A stretch of 64,000 nt of DNA from Parascedosporium putredinis (GCA_949357655.1 CASHTG010000012.1:2232001-2296000); one strand, 5' to 3'; positions 11,265-25,100 are shown, numbered from the stretch's first letter. Numbers and translations: made by a program. Notes: a model not told the origin generated them from the sequence alone.

Positions 11265-12405
11265 TTCGGAATCGGCGACCGGTCCAAGAGCAACTTCGTA
11301 TCGATGGAGTAATCGGTTCGGGCGTCTGGGATTACAGAAATGGAGTTGAAGGGGAGGGAGTCGGGCGAGAATGGATAAGGGGGCAGACGGAGACGCAAGT
11401 TGGATGAAAGAGTGTGGATTGGAACACGAGGAATCAAATGAATGGATCCATTGCATTGCGCTTCATGGTGGCGGTTCAGCCTCCCAGTGGCAGGACTACA
11501 CTACTTTTGGACATGGACTCGGTTTTGCACTGGACTGCATCAGTCCGCGTCCAAGTGGAGACTCTTGGCTTGTGACTGTCCCGGGCCGTCTCAGACCGTC
11601 AAGAGCTGGCGTAAGCTGCCAAGAACTGCTTGCATCAGATTCGCAGTACTGGGAAACACCCCCATTCTTTTTTGTTTCTTCCCGAGATTTGGCTGTTCAG
11701 GCAGATCAATGGCATCAATTGACTGGGGCGCAGGACTCGATGAGAAGAACAGGCTGGGTTGGTCCGTCATCCATCGCTGATTGATGGATTTTCCTGGTGC
11801 TGGCGAGCCAGCGACTGCCCAAATTGGCCCATCATACATGAACCATCAACCAGCTACTATGTTGGTACCATTCCGCGATGCTCACAGATGACGCTAGGCC
11901 GGTCAAGTCAGAATCAGGACTAAAGTGTTACAACTTTTTAAAAAGTTTTGTATTTATCCCTCTGTTTGAAAGCGGTCCTGTCCAAGGTCTACCTCGGTGG
12001 CTACCCAAAGATGGGTTTGGCATGTTTCCTTTTCTCAGTAGGTTCCGGGCTCTTCGCCGAGTGGACGAACGAATTGTCACGCAAGGGCTAGAACTAGAGT
12101 ATTGGGCTTGTAGATTCCATATCTTGCTATATTTTATGGCACTAACTTAACGCCGAAGACGATGGGATGATATTGCGTCTGCTTCGTCACAAACTATATC
12201 GTACATCCTTCCCACCCTTCCCCTAGGGGTCTCCTCAAAGCCTAACCTTTTTTTGTTTGGTATGGATTAGGATCCGGAAGCAGATGAACAATCCAAGATG
12301 TGATGGGATGACTGGTGGGCAAGGCGCGATTGGGACCTCGGAATCTAGGCCTATCCAGCCTGCCGGCCGCAAAGGCCAGTCTAAGGATATGGGTGATTAT
12401 TCGCA
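11265..12405. other. Intergenic, CDC50 upstream to acyl-CoA ligase 3' end
   Basis: 1.14 kb between two genes on the same strand. It should hold the CDC50 promoter. Short frames lack domains; a TTTAAAA-rich patch lies near 11935-11948. Nothing else supported. Confidence 0.5.
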
Positions 12406-14206
12406 TTACAGCTTCGCCTTCTGGACCTCCGCCTTTGCCTGGTCCCGGAGAAGTTTTCGAAGGATTTTACCGGACTATACATTCTCTAGTCAGCTTGATT
12501 CGCACACAACATGCAGAGGCTACAAAGCCCAATTATGAATTGTTGCGTTAGTTGGGGGATTTTGCTTGCTTAAACAACGTACCGGGTTCTTTGGTATGAT
12601 ATCGGTGAAGATAACACCACCTGTGAGCCTCTTGTAGGGCGCCACGCGGGTCTCAACCCAACTCGCAATCTCGCCTCCGGAGGGATTGAGACCCTCCTTC
12701 GGCACAATGTAGGCCCTCGGTCTTTCTTCGCCCTCGATGTCGACGCCGATGACGGCGACATCGGCAACGGCGGGATGCTCTAGAAGCAAGGCTTCAAGTT
12801 CAGCGGGTGCGACCTGTCGTCCCTTCACCTTGATAAGCTCCTTTAGCCGATCCACGACGTGGAAGAGGGTTCCCGGCTTGTAGGATTCAACGTAGGCGAT
12901 GTCGCCCGTCTTGAGCCACCTCGTACCATCGGCATCCACCGAGGTGGAGTCTTGAGTCGCCTTGGCGTTCTTCCAGTACCCGCGCATCAGTGTCGGGCCC
13001 GTGACCCAGAGCTCACCACGAGTCTCCGCTTTTGTGATCTCGGTCGTGCCGTCGAGGCTCATGAGTTTGGCCTGGCAGTTGGGCATGAGCTCGCCCACGG
13101 CGCCACTCGTGCCGGAATCGTTGGAGCCATCCCAGGCAAGGCAGGTACACGTCACCTCGGTCATTCCCCATCCCTGTCGGACGTAAATGTCTCTCGGAAG
13201 CAGATTCTGGGTCTCGTGGGCAATCTCGAGGGCCAAGGGGGCAGCGCCCGATCCCACGATCTCAAGGCTGCTTAAATCGGCCTTGGGCGTGAGCGGGTGC
13301 TTTGCCAGGAGGACGAGAATGGGAGGCACGGCGACGAGGTGGGTGACCCTGTACTTGGCGATGTGGGAAAGCATCTTTGGGAAGTCAAACGAAGGCATGA
13401 TGTACACAGGGATGCCCTGCTTAGCAAAGTTGGCGACGAAGTAGGTCTGGCCATAGGCGTGGTAGAGGGTAGGAAGCAAAGGCCGACAGATCGCTTGGTA
13501 AAGTCAGGATAGTCTGGCTTCTGTTCCGCAAGCTTGATCACGCCGGTTCCGTTGGCTACGTAGCTGTAGTGGGAAATCTCTACGCCCTTGGGCAGGCCCG
13601 TGGTTCCCGAGCTGTAGTTGAGGCAGCAGGTCGTGGTGCGGGCATCAGCAGGCTCGACCCAGTCAAACTTCTCTGCCCTTTCCCGAGGAGCGAGGAGTTC
13701 GGTCCAGTGCCTCGCCCCGTGGGCCGCTGGAATCTCCACTGACGCCGATCCGGGAATGGTCGTGTCGAAAGCAAAGACGTTTCGCGCCGGCAGGCCAGCC
13801 TCGCTAGCGCCTTCCGTGGCCGTTTGAATATTGCTAGCCGCCGCGACCATGAAAGAGGCACCGCTATCGCGGAGTTGATGGGCAATCTCCCTCGGCTTGA
13901 ATCCAGGGTTCGCGCCGGTCACTATGCCGCCAGCCATCAAAACACCGAGGAAAATGACGGGGAAGTAGATATTGTTGCCCGAGAAGATCAACACCCGGTC
14001 ACCCAACCGTAGACCGGCTTCTTGCAGACCAACAGCGATCTGCTTGAGACGAGTCTGTAATCCGAAAAGGTCAAGTACCTTGTTTCGGGATTGTCGGCGT
14101 CAAGGAACGCCTTGCGGTCTGGAACAGGACCGAAGGACGAACCAAAGATCCATTTCTGGATAGAGCAGTTCGGAATGGGCTCCGACCAACGCGATTTGAT
14201 AGGCAT
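12406..14206 (-). CDS. Peroxisomal acyl-CoA ligase, 4-coumarate-CoA-ligase-like (ANL superfamily)
   Basis: Adenylates a carboxylic acid and transfers it to CoA. Two exons: 12583-14206 and 12406-12474. The product is 564 aa corrected, normal for the family. Motifs in order: ATP-binding loop YSSGTTGLPKGV near residue 195, YHAYGQTYF, GWGMTE, the TGD aspartate, the hinge and A8 segment RLKELIKVKGRQVAPAELE, and the A10 catalytic lysine in SGKILRK, which lies on the second exon just after the splice. The last three residues are AKL, a good PTS1 signal, so import into peroxisomes is expected. Two single-base deletions fall near 14050 and 13483, each followed at once by conserved sequence. Substrate (aromatic or fatty acid) cannot be decided. 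No pathway genes lie beside it, and the upstream region is shared with the MGR3-like gene. Confidence 0.92.
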
Positions 14207-16489
14207 GGCTGGCTAGGTAAGCTCGCCGTGGGGGCAAGGGCGACGAGAGGGCAAGGTAAACTGAAGAAGAAGGGGGGAGGGGGGGCTGCTTCGCACTTCG
14301 CTTCGGAATCAAAGGCCGGCGGTAAACAAGATATTGATTCTCTCAGCGCTTTGAGTGTGGCTGGGCGCTAGAAACTAGATTGAAGAGATATGCTAGTCGA
14401 GCAAAAGAAGACGAAGTGAAGAGGGGAGGGGGTTTTCTTGGATGGCTCAAAGTCAGACGGAAGCGGGATAAGGGGGAGAATATAAGTAAAGTAGGTCGTC
14501 GGAAGTTTCAAGCGAGACTTATTAACATCCGGGCTCCATTCTGGAAAGAGCGGCCATGGGTTGGCGATGCACGTTGAGGGGTAATGCCAATGCCCCTGGT
14601 CCAAAGTGGGATCGATCTATGGAGCTATAGCTGTCAGTCGTGCGCGTGGACCATTGATGATGGCATGGAATCGACGTGAAATGTGCTACTTTGACCACCT
14701 TCCTCTCCACCCCCATTGAACTGGAACGGAGGTATGGTTGGCAACGATGGGGCTGGACGCTGTAAACGTGGGGAAGAAATGGAGATTGAAGGCCATCATG
14801 TTGCAGCGCTAGCCAGTTCCAGCCAACCTCGGCCAGGGCGCTAAGAGGTATCCCCCGGTCTCTAGCTATTATCGGGAGCGCTGCTTTAGGCCGGGATGGG
14901 GAAGGGGGGAGGTCCCACCAGCGGAGGGTGATGCGGGGATAAGGCAAAAGAACCTCCGACGGTCTGCCTCGGTTGATGGTCAGCGTGCAGAAAGGAAGAG
15001 GCGGGAAGGGGGATGGGATGGGGCGGCCGACGGGGGCAAACAGAAAGGAGTAGATCATCATTATGATTAATTCATCCATAGACCCAGAGACCCATAGACC
15101 CATTGTGATTGAATAATTGCCAGCATCCATTCTCGGTCATGTCGTCAACTCTCCCTGAGCGAGGATTATGGATACGAAGTATGTCATTCCCAGGACGGCG
15201 GAGAGTTGAGTCGGGGTCATCGGTTGAGATTGGTGTAGGAGCACGAAGTCGCGGGTCTCTTCTCCAGTCTCGATTCAGCCAGCGCTGGTTCTTCAGTTGG
15301 GGCCCCTGGAGCGCTCTACCAGCCCTCGTGCACTTTTGCGGGATTGATCTTGGCAATTGATGGTGGATATTTTCGGGACAGGGTGCCAACGCTATGTCCC
15401 TGTATTAGATGAAAGATGCGAAATGTAGGACCTCGGAGAGTACATGGATCCATAGATGTTTACACCGCGCCAGCTGACGGCCAATATGATGGTGAATCAT
15501 GGCTCACTTCAAACCCCCATCCGTCAATGGCGAATGCTTATAAGTGAAAGGGGTAAAACCATTCAATGCCCCGGGTGCTTTTCAGCCTTGTACCACCATA
15601 TCCTCCCCAAGTTCATATACCATTGACGTCGTCCGCGCGGCTTTCGCGCACACCTCGCGCTGTGTCGGCCTCGAGTCACGCACGCCGACCGCCGCATGTC
15701 TCGGGTCATACATGAACGGCGGTGCTCCCTCGGGGGCCAAGGAGCCACAAGGAAGCGGGGCACCAGCGCCGACCTCGCCTACGAGCCGAGAGCTAATCGG
15801 ATGGCGCTGGACATCATTCGTGTAAAATTAGCGAAAACAGCCATCAACCAGCGACGACACTAGCTAAGAAGGGGAGCTTGGCGGTTCGGTGTCTGAGGAG
15901 TGGACGATGGGCTGAGCTCCTGAACAAACCCGCGAGTTTGCTGCACGTCGAGATGTTAGTGGCCTGGAAGGCACACCCGCTGGAGGCCAGTTTGAGACTC
16001 AGCTTGGGCGAGAATCTACACAGGTTTGCCCTCCACCTAAGGTATGTATGGCAAATAGAAGCATGGGGTAAAAAGACCAAAGGCATTGATTTGTACTTGT
16101 ACAACGGCCCTTGGATCTAAAAGAGCACATTTGATGGCTCAACCATCTCGGGTTCATCGGTGGAGGGGACTGACTGCACTCTAGATCCCCATCAGCGGAA
16201 GGTGGGTTTCGCGGGGTTCCTTGAGTTGTCAGCCGGCACCATCTGCACCAGAACCTCTCCCCCAATTTTTGTGCTCAGTTTTTTCTAGGTTCCGAGTCCT
16301 TGGTCCACGTCAAGGAAATGTTGTATTCACTGGCGTCATTTCGAAGCTCACCCAACAATAGCGACGCACCCAAAGGCAAAGTAAAACAAAGGACCCAAAA
16401 AAATTCACCCACCCCGACTGACCGACCGGACGAATCCCGCAATCTCTTGGGCTTCGCGACATGCCCCATAGCCACCCGCGGTCGCAACA
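14207..16489. other. Intergenic, divergent acyl-CoA ligase / MGR3-like
   Basis: 2.3 kb between divergent starts, so it holds both promoters. Open frames up to about 200 codons (for example 14522-15130 minus) have no recognisable domain and biased, low-complexity composition. A short repeated CATAGACCCA-type motif lies near 15076-15102. Confidence 0.5.
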
Positions 16490-18384
16490 ATGGCTAACCG
16501 TTTACTCCAATCTCTCCCCATGAGGCATGGCGTCCAGATGCCGGGAGCCAGGGCGTCGCGACAACTCCACGGCCGGGCTTCTTCGTCGACTCCTAGCCCC
16601 GGCCACGTCTGCTTAGCTGCGCCCCTTTTGCGGCAACATCCGCGATATCGCGGCTCCCTTCAGACTTCTGTCTTTGTGCGACACAAGTCGACGGAGCAGG
16701 CCCCGGCCAAACCTCCCTCCCAGCCCAGCTTTCGACAGCCCCTCCGCCGACCCTCCCCGAGATCTTGCGCAAGGGCTTCAACTTCTCCGCCATATTCTCG
16801 TCCTTTGGGAAAGGTGGCTTCCGGAAGGCGGCCCGTCAGAATCCGGGAGAGTTTTTGTTTGCGCTGTTCGTGTAGGTGTCATACAGTCCTCCTGCCACTT
16901 GCCCTCGGGCGCATCACCCTCTTGGTCTTCCCTTGCCTTGCTCTGCTGTAGCTTACCCACGCCTCTCCTCCTTAGACTGACAGGCATCTCCGGCGTCGTG
17001 GGCTATACTGCCTACCTCTACTTTGACTACTTCAACGCGTCCCAGTTCACGAGGTTCCCCAAGCCCGTCGCCAAGTCCCTGCGTCGCGCCCTCTACTACA
17101 CCAACATCAAGCCCGACCCCAAGCTCGCCCACAAGAATTACAAGCGCGCCCTCGAGCAGTGCAATGAGGCGGGATTGGATCCCTTCTCCGACGAAGTTCT
17201 CGGCATTCGGATACAGACTGCAGCCTGGCTTGAAGGCATTGGCAACTACAACGGCGCCATCACCGTCCTGGGCGGCCTTGTTGCCGACTGCCTTCGGTGG
17301 GTAGCCGTGATGGAGAAGGGCGTAGCCGACGGTTCCATGCCCAAGGATGGCAAGGTCCTCGCTCCCAAACCACCGACTGATCAGAAAGAAGCCGCATCTA
17401 CAAGTACGCCGGCGGCGCCGGCAGCGGAGGGGGCGATGAGGAATACCTCCCGAGAACCTGTGGAGGAAGCGTTCTAGGTTGCTCGCAAAGGCCGTAGGCA
17501 CGAGTGTCAAGCTCGGCGAGCTCAACGCCGACGAGCACGTCATGCGTCCCGAAGACTCTCAGTCCAGGCTGACGTGGGCCGTCGAGACTGCCCTCAAAGA
17601 GTTCAAGAGGCGAACCGACGAGGGAGAGAAAGAGGACGAGGGTCCTTGGATGAGCCCGAGCGAAATCGGCGGCGCGCTCGAATGTGAGTCTTGGTCTTGT
17701 TCTCCGTGATGATGGCCGCTGTAGTGCGACTGCTAACCGGTTATCCCGAAAAGCTCTCGCCCGAAACTATGAGACGCGGTCACAGTTCCAGCTCGCCCTC
17801 CCGCTGCTTTTCCATGCCCTCCGCCTGTGCGAAGATCCATGCCACAGGCCGGTAATTAGTACGACCCCTCACCCCTCACCCCTCACCCCTCGTCCCCCTT
17901 CCTCCTTTCTTTTGTCTTCCTTTTCCCCTTTTAATCTACCCTTACGCAAGGGATAAAAGAGGCAGAAGCTAACCTCCCATGCACCCGTCTAGTGAACAAC
18001 CTCGCGGCATGCTTCGCGCAGCACCCCGCCGGCGTAGCCCTTTCCATGCCCACCGCCCCCAAGGGCTCGCCCGAAGCCGGCGCCGCCCTCAAGACGCCGA
18101 CCACCCGCGAGTTTTATCTACAGTCGGCCCTCAACTGGGCCTCCAATGCCCGCGCCCACGCCGCCGACGTACGGGGCGACGACCGCACACCGGAATGCGA
18201 CGAGGCCTGCGCAGTCGCCTTGTGCAACCTCGGAGACATTTACGCGCTTGCGGGGAGGCCCTCCGAGGCTCGCCGCAGTTATGAAGAGTGCGTCAAGATG
18301 AGCCAGGGATTGGATTTCCCGGCCGGTGTAGCTCAGGCGCAGGCCGGGCTGGGTCGTTTGGGAAATGCCGTGAAAGCCTCGTAA
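16490..18384 (+). CDS. MGR3-like mitochondrial TPR protein (i-AAA protease adaptor)
   Basis: Yeast Mgr3 is an inner-membrane protein that delivers substrates to the i-AAA protease Yme1 with Mgr1. Four exons: 16490-16871, 16976-17683, 17754-17858 and 17993-18384. The corrected product is 528 aa, close to yeast Mgr3. The N-terminal 60 residues are rich in Arg and Ser without acids, as in a matrix-targeting presequence. One TM segment sits near 127-147 (GISGVVGYTAYLYFDYF), followed by TPR-like helices (KLAHKNYKRALEQCNEAGLD, NYETRSQFQLALPLLFHALRLC, CNLGDIYALAGRPSEARRSYEECV). Four indels interrupt the frame: insertions of C near 16724 and 16756, deletions near 17431 and 17449. The donor of exon 3 lies inside ATTA-GTACG, giving the conserved VIMNNLAACFAQH join. 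Confidence 0.85.
17864..17890. repeat. Heptanucleotide tandem repeat (CACCCCT) in MGR3-like intron 3
   Basis: About four copies of a C-rich 7-base unit inside the third intron, within a longer pyrimidine-rich tract before the acceptor. Confidence 0.85.
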
Positions 18385-19066
18385 AGCTCACCTCTACCTT
18401 GCCTTGATCCGACGCGCTGCTCGTTTTCAAGACAAACTCAAGACAAGACAGGGAAACCTCCCTCCCGCCCGCGGCGATTGTCCCACAGGACTTCCCTCCC
18501 CTCCCTCTCCTTCCTCTCTAGCATTTCATAGACATAGATGGCGGATAGATGGTGAGTCACGCGTTTCTCCCTCCATTACGGGACTACCGGAGAAGGCCTA
18601 GGAGGATCTAAGTTGTAGATAGTCGCATGTATTTCCTCCCCGCCCACCATTACAGATGTACGATGTCCCGATGTTTTGTCTTTCTCCTCGCAAGTTCGGG
18701 TGGCTCCTGCGAGGCAACAGCGGGCATCCTTACCACCGAGTTAATTCAATAAACCCAGTCTCTCCGCCCCAAAATTCGGGATTCTCTTCCCAGCTTTGTC
18801 CGGCGAGCGGAATTCCACGTGTACCCGACGATGTGTGCTGCTCGCGGGAGAGTCTGCTGCCCTTGCGCAGCCTTGGCCGACCCCGTTCTGCCTGCCTCCC
18901 GTGGTCTGATGTCCCGCGCCTGCCCGCCTTTGCAATCCTCTACGCGGGGAATAATTCCAGAAGAGGCACAGAAAGGATCCGGGGTTTTCGTGATGTGACG
19001 TTTGCGAACGCCGATGGGGCGAGAGCAGAGTGAAAGGCTTTGCGCGGAAGTCATGAACAGCATCGC

Positions 19067-19083
19067 CACACACACACACACAC
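19067..19083. repeat. (CA)n microsatellite
   Basis: Uninterrupted CA dinucleotide run in the gene-free region. Confidence 0.9.
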
Positions 19084-19268
19084 TCCCCACGACAAGAGGT
19101 CACATTGAGCTTACGTGAAACCAGACTTCTTCCCTCCCTTTCCGCCCATCGTCGCTCGCCCTCAGCCCTTTTTTCGACGCCCCTCCCCCCTTCTCCCCTC
19201 GCCCTTTTTCTTCAGCATGACTGTGATGCGGAAGGAAATCTCCCAAGCAAAGGCAAAGGAAATGGGAT

Positions 19269-19289
19269 GAGTGACGAGTGACGAGTGAC
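19269..19289. repeat. Tandem repeat, 3 x GAGTGAC
   Basis: Three exact 7-base copies in the gene-free region. A related GTGACGAGTGAC occurs near 21756. Confidence 0.85.
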
Positions 19290-22125
19290 GGACGCTACGA
19301 GGGGCGGAAGGCGGAAATAGAAGATGGCCCGTCAACTCCGATTCGCTGTCGCACAATGTGGCCCATTCCCCTTCCCGGGATGGTTTTCCATACTCTCCGA
19401 AGGGACGCAGTGCCCACCTACTTTGATTTTGTGCCAGAAGTCTGGAAAGAGCCCAGCCGTCAGACAAGCATCTCAATATCCGAGATGAGATGGGTGGCTC
19501 CTTCACGCACACCACCCGCTCCCCCTGGCCCCCTCCCAAATCCAAATTCCTTGGATCCTTTACCCTTTTTTGTTCCCTCCTCCCTTTCACCTTTTGCTTT
19601 GATTCTCCTTTTGGGTTTAATTTTCCTTCCGTTTGTTCCAAATCATGTTTTCTGGAAGGGGCATCATGCCTCATGCCCCCGCCCTCCCTCACCAAAGATG
19701 GGATGGGTGCTCAGCCCAGCAATTCGCCGTCTCGGTCAATCCTTCCGCCGCCGTGACCGTGCCCCTTTATGTCCGCCTCCTCAAGACGTGCTGACACAAG
19801 CCCTTTCATGCTGTAACCCACAGAAAAATCCGGCGGACGCTGCCGATGGAGGATTAAGCCGAATCGGAAACCGGAGGAGAGCACACTGGTGTAAGATCAT
19901 GGGTGCCATTCAAGCCACGCGACGAACTAACCTGGAGGGCCCAACACGGAAATTAACAGCGGGGGGAGAGAACAAAGAGAACAAAGAGGGAACGGAGAGA
20001 CAAAAGGTTAGAATTCAGGCAAGAAAAAGGTCCCTTGCAGAGGGCGGCCGCTCAAGCAACGTCAGAGCCGGAGGATGCCATCCCATTCGGGCGGTGCAAG
20101 CCATTCTGGATCGCGAGGTGTCTTTGCCTAGTGGCACATCACCACGAGGGCCTGACCAACATGTCTGACAATCCAAGGTGCAATGCTAACAACACAAAAG
20201 AAAAAGAAAGGAAGAAAAAAGAAGAAAAAAGATATGACTCGGGCCCAACCGGCGGTAGCACCAGTCATCCCAAGCCCCTTACGCTATCTTCAGTCGAAAG
20301 AGAGCACCGAGAAGAAGAAAGTTGGGTGCGTCCCGCAGTGGCTTCGTCGCATTGGATACGACGAGACGACATCATGCATGGGGTTTCTTTCTTCTTTTTG
20401 GCTGACACTTTTCCATGACACCTTTATGCTTCCTTTTCCGTTCTGTTGGCGATGCAGATGCCATCGGTAAGGCGACGTCTCTTCCCCCTTCCCTTCACTC
20501 GATTACACTGTCGCAGCGCACGCCCATCCATCCCGCTTCTTCTCGAAGGAAGATGACTCGGAAGTGGGCTGGTTTGGGCGTGCAACAATCTGCTTAGGGA
20601 AGATGAAGCTCGCTCCAACGCCGAGAAAAGCGGCGGTCATAGGACATAGGAATAGGAGTCATCATACACCACTCCCTCTCCCATCTCCCACCTTCTGCCC
20701 CCCTCCCTCCCTCCATCCTGGTGCCCGCCGCCGATGTCCTATGAGAGGCAAGAGGCTTTCTTTCGGCCCTGACAACGCCCGGTCAAATTAAATCACAATC
20801 CGGCTGCATCTGGTTTCCTCCGCCGCCCTACACCCTTCATCCTCCGCCCCCATCCCTGATTTGTCGTATGGAGCTCGTGGGCTGAAAGAGGGGAGCGGGG
20901 ACACGGAGAACGAGAACAAGCATGAGGAGGACGGAAAGGAGGCGGAGAAATCATAAAGAAGGGAGTGTGCCCTGGGATGGGGCAGACGAGCAAGTCAAGC
21001 ACCACTAGTTGATAGTTGCTGACTCCTCTTCGTGCCTGATCTTCATCTTTTGTTTCTGTTTCGGGTCTTCCAGCGCGATCGAGAATAGAAATGGATGACG
21101 AGGCAGGTCATGCAGGCCCGGGATCAAGTGTCGAGCTTTGGCATCCGAGAGCATAGGTTGGGGTTCGAAAATAGCCATCGACCTCAGATCTCTTGTGTCT
21201 AGCCTTGAACAACGTCCACCCTGAACCGCGTATACGCAAAAATCGATAGGCCCAATGCATATACACAGACACATACACTCGAAAATGCACACAATGCACG
21301 CCTAGGGGCATGTATGCAAGCTCTTTGTCCGCCCCTCCCTTCCATCTCGCCCACTTCCTCGCGTCTTTTGCCTCTCTTTCGTGCTTCTCGCTTCTCGCTT
21401 CTCGCCTGCCCACCCCCACCATTCCGGTGCCGATCTAGGCTTGGAGCGTGCTAGTCTTGCTCGATCGTCTGCATGCGAGTCGAATGGCACGTAGCTTCTC
21501 GTAACAAGTGAAAACAGGGGAGGGAGCAAGACGGCAGGGGTGGCGGACGCACCGCGACAAGCACGGCGCACAGCACAGGCACGAGCACGAGCACAGGCAC
21601 AAACACACCCAAAAACTGACCATAGTACGTGGAGAAACAACGTGAGAAGAAGGGTGCATCCGCTTAACCCTCCATCCGCCCCCATCAGCTCTTGTGTTTC
21701 CAAGTCCCAATTCAAGAATTTTGTGCCGTCCCTGACTTTCGCTTCCGGCTGACCAGTGACGAGTGACCTGAGGGGATGCGGGCACTTCGTCTTGCTCGAG
21801 CCTAACAGATGGTATCAAAGTGGCGTGCATCTTTCGGCTCCCTTTGCCGGACTTCCAACGCCACTGAAGGTGATTCCGTGCATGTCATTCGTTGCTTTTC
21901 CCTCACGCTGGCGCATCTACGAAGTAGATCGATACCTTGCCGTCTGCGTCAGCACCTCACCCATTCGACAAGACCCTCTCGCAACCCTGCAAGGGATTAG
22001 TAGGATATGGTGGGAGAGACGAAAACGAAATGTGAAGTGGGGAAAACATGAAAGGGAAAGCAAAAGCATGACAGGCTTTGCGATCGGAGAAAACGTAAAA
22101 TACATCAATATTTTCTCATGAAACG

Positions 22126-22147
22126 TCTCTCTCTCTCTCTCTCTCTC
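22126..22147. repeat. (CT)n microsatellite
   Basis: Uninterrupted CT dinucleotide run of 22 bases. Confidence 0.9.
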
Positions 22148-25100
22148 AGACGTTATGTCGAGAACGCCAAGGGCGTCCGTTTAGGGTCGCTACGTGCGGG
22201 TGGTCACCCCATCACGCTCCAAGGCGGATCCTGACGCTACTCAATAGTTCATTTGCCCTTTCCGCTTAGACTAGGAGAAAATATACCGGTCCGCCTTGCG
22301 TGTGCGACTGAGTGCCCTTTTCTCGATCCGTTGCCGCTTGTCGAGCCCGCTGTCCAGGCTCAAAGGACCACTACTACCTAGCAAGGCCGCGGCAGTTCTC
22401 AGATGCAACCATTCTGCTCGCGGTTATTCACAGGCGAGAACACTTCGGCAAAGGGCTTTAGAGCTGGCGGCTGTTCCTTGAGAGATGAACATGCTCCAGG
22501 CCAAGGGCTTCGCCGTAATTCTCACACCCCGCCCACTTGTACTTGTAATCCAACGCTTAGCACCCGTGCGGGAGGAGGAAGAAGAAAGTTGGGGAAAAGA
22601 AGAAAAAGAAAAAACACCGCCTTCTGGCTGATCCTACTCATACATCCATCCCGAACTTGAAATACGAAAACCAGGTAATACTTGTCTTAAGTCAAAAGAG
22701 AAAGAGGAGCGGGAGAAGAGGAACAGACCCTCGCGCAATTAGCCACCACTTGCAAGGGGCGGAATGCGGGTCTCCACACCGGGAGAATCACCCACTTCTC
22801 GAGCAGCTCAGCCATTAAGAGCTTCTCGAATTGGCTGACGGGTGACCTTTGTCCTGCCACCCCTGCCTGCCTGGGCGTGAGGATCTCCTTGGAAATAGAT
22901 CACAAGTGCTGGATGGCGTTTTTTAACTATTAGCATTGGCCGGTGCCTGGAAGGGTATGGAATAGTTCGTGCATGTCTCTTGTCATTGCATCGGGATGGG
23001 ACTCGGCGTTACCCAGGGTTTGGGTGGGTGGGTGGCGTTCTTTCAGTAAAGCGAACAAGGTGAATCTGAGCCCCCTGAAGCCTGTGGGACACAGAACAAA
23101 GCGGGCGCTATTCGAAGAGAGCCAGGCACTTCGTGTACATCGTGCAGAGGCCGGTCCCAAACCCGGGCTGGGAGGAAGGATAAGAGAGAACATTATCAAA
23201 CGGGGAAGGGGGTGCGGCTGGCTGTTGGTACTAAGCCCCGAAGCTCGCACCACGAGAATTGGCAAATTGGTCAATTCTCCTCATCAGCGGGCGCTGATCT
23301 AGTGGTCGTGTCAGCGCTTGCTCCGAAGCAAGGTCACAACGATGAGCCGTAGATGGGGATATCTTCTTCAGAGGGCGTTGGCTGTGCAAATTCGTCCATG
23401 TCGCGCGAATCCAAATGTCCCAAAGGCCTGGGCCTGGTACTAGCGAGCCACCAGGCAGAGGGTAGAGGAGGTTAAATGGCGAGGTGCCTGGATCTGGCTC
23501 CCCTTACACGCCATACATGAAATCCGATGACGGAGAATATGCAAGGACACGAGAAACCCCGATTCCCGTCACCCCTTCATCTAGTATGAGGGCTTGTGTG
23601 GATCAATCTATGCGGAATTTGCAGCATCTCTGGTCGGCACTGGATATTGAGACACCATCAACATTGCTAATTAGCGGTCTCGGTTCCTGCTTCATAGATG
23701 AAGAGCTAGCCATAGATCCTTCTATTCACCACCAGCCGACATGTATGCCCGCTCGCCTCCTGATAGCGGGTGCCTCTCTTCAAGTTAGCGTCGTGTTTTC
23801 GTGGGGGTTGCGCAATTGCCACGCGTTTCTGAGATTACTCAAGGCTGAGGACAATCCAGAGCCAGGTTCTCGGGCTTGCCAGGACCAGCCAGTAGATGGT
23901 AGAACCTGCGTCTCCTGTATTCTTCAGGTACTGGGAACACCGAAAGTCCAAATTGACTCGACTGTCGACACGCGCGCCATGAAGAAATGTCAAGAGCCAG
24001 AAAGCAGCCACGGGGTGGAGACGGCGCCGCTCCGAGATCTGTGCGATATTACTCACCTTCCTCTTGCCCCCCTCGATTGTCCTGATGATAAGTAGTAGAA
24101 AAGACTAGAAGTTTCAATCGTCTCGAACCCACTTGACCATGTCACTCCTCACTGGGGAGGTGGCTAGGCACAGTATTGAGAGAACAAGTTGATCCTGCTC
24201 CCAGCCGTCTTCCAGCTTCCCTCTTAATTTTAACCCCGGCCAACCCGGCCTTCCGCTGCGCAAGACAGTCCTTTAAGAGACACGTTCAGAAAGCCACTGA
24301 CGTAGGAAATACCAAGATCCAGAACAGAGTCGGTTTAACCTCTGCCGATAGCAGATTGTTAAGTCCTGTCTCTACAAACCTCGCCAGTATACCCCAGCTC
24401 TGTGGCAACACACAAGTGTCGACTCATTTCTCCCATGATTTCTCGCCCACCAAGGCCCTGTTCCCACTTCTCCAATTTTCTTTCTTTTTTCAAACGGATA
24501 CTTCGAGTACCACTAACCGAGAGCGTGGTTGTCGTCAAAGGAAATCTCCGAGTTAGTCTCGGCATTTCACAGGACAATCCTGCTGTGGGGACCTCAGTTG
24601 CCGGTCGAGGCGAGCGCGAGCGGCGCGATGGTTACGGTTTTTGTAACTTGGTGAGGGGTGGTACAGCACTTGCGGTGGGCTGACCGTAAGCTTGCAGTGT
24701 CCAGAGCTCCACTGATTGTGATTCTTTCCTCGCCATCCTTTGAGAAATTGAGGTGCGGATGGCTCCACTTGCCGCCAACCCTTTCAACTATTCTGGAGAA
24801 CGGAGCGGAAGGTGGGGGCCAACCAGATGAAAGAACACGGTAGGAAGCGGTAGGTGAGGGTGCATCGCAGGAGCAGACTCAGGGTGACATGAACCAATTC
24901 TTGTAGAAGCACCATCGAACCTCTACTGCCTCTTTCACATTTTCTTCCCTGGTCCAATGGTGACCGTGACGCCCATTCGCCAAACAAACAGAGACATTCG
25001 TTTCGGTACCAGGCAAAATTAACTTGGCTGGCCATATGGACGAGGTTCGAGGGATACGCCGCAGGAGACCCCTAAGCAGCAGGGCTCTCGTCTCGACCTC

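Noticed and set aside
12406..18384. Secondary-metabolite cluster around the acyl-CoA ligase
   Set aside because: Neighbours are a flippase subunit and a mitochondrial TPR protein; no synthase, P450, transporter or cluster regulator is present.
19278..20168. A 296-codon protein gene on the plus strand
   Set aside because: It starts only with a GTG, composition is biased, the opposite strand is also open, and no domain or intron structure supports it.
23484..24095. A 203-codon protein gene
   Set aside because: Non-ATG start, no domain, no neighbouring exon; most likely a chance frame.
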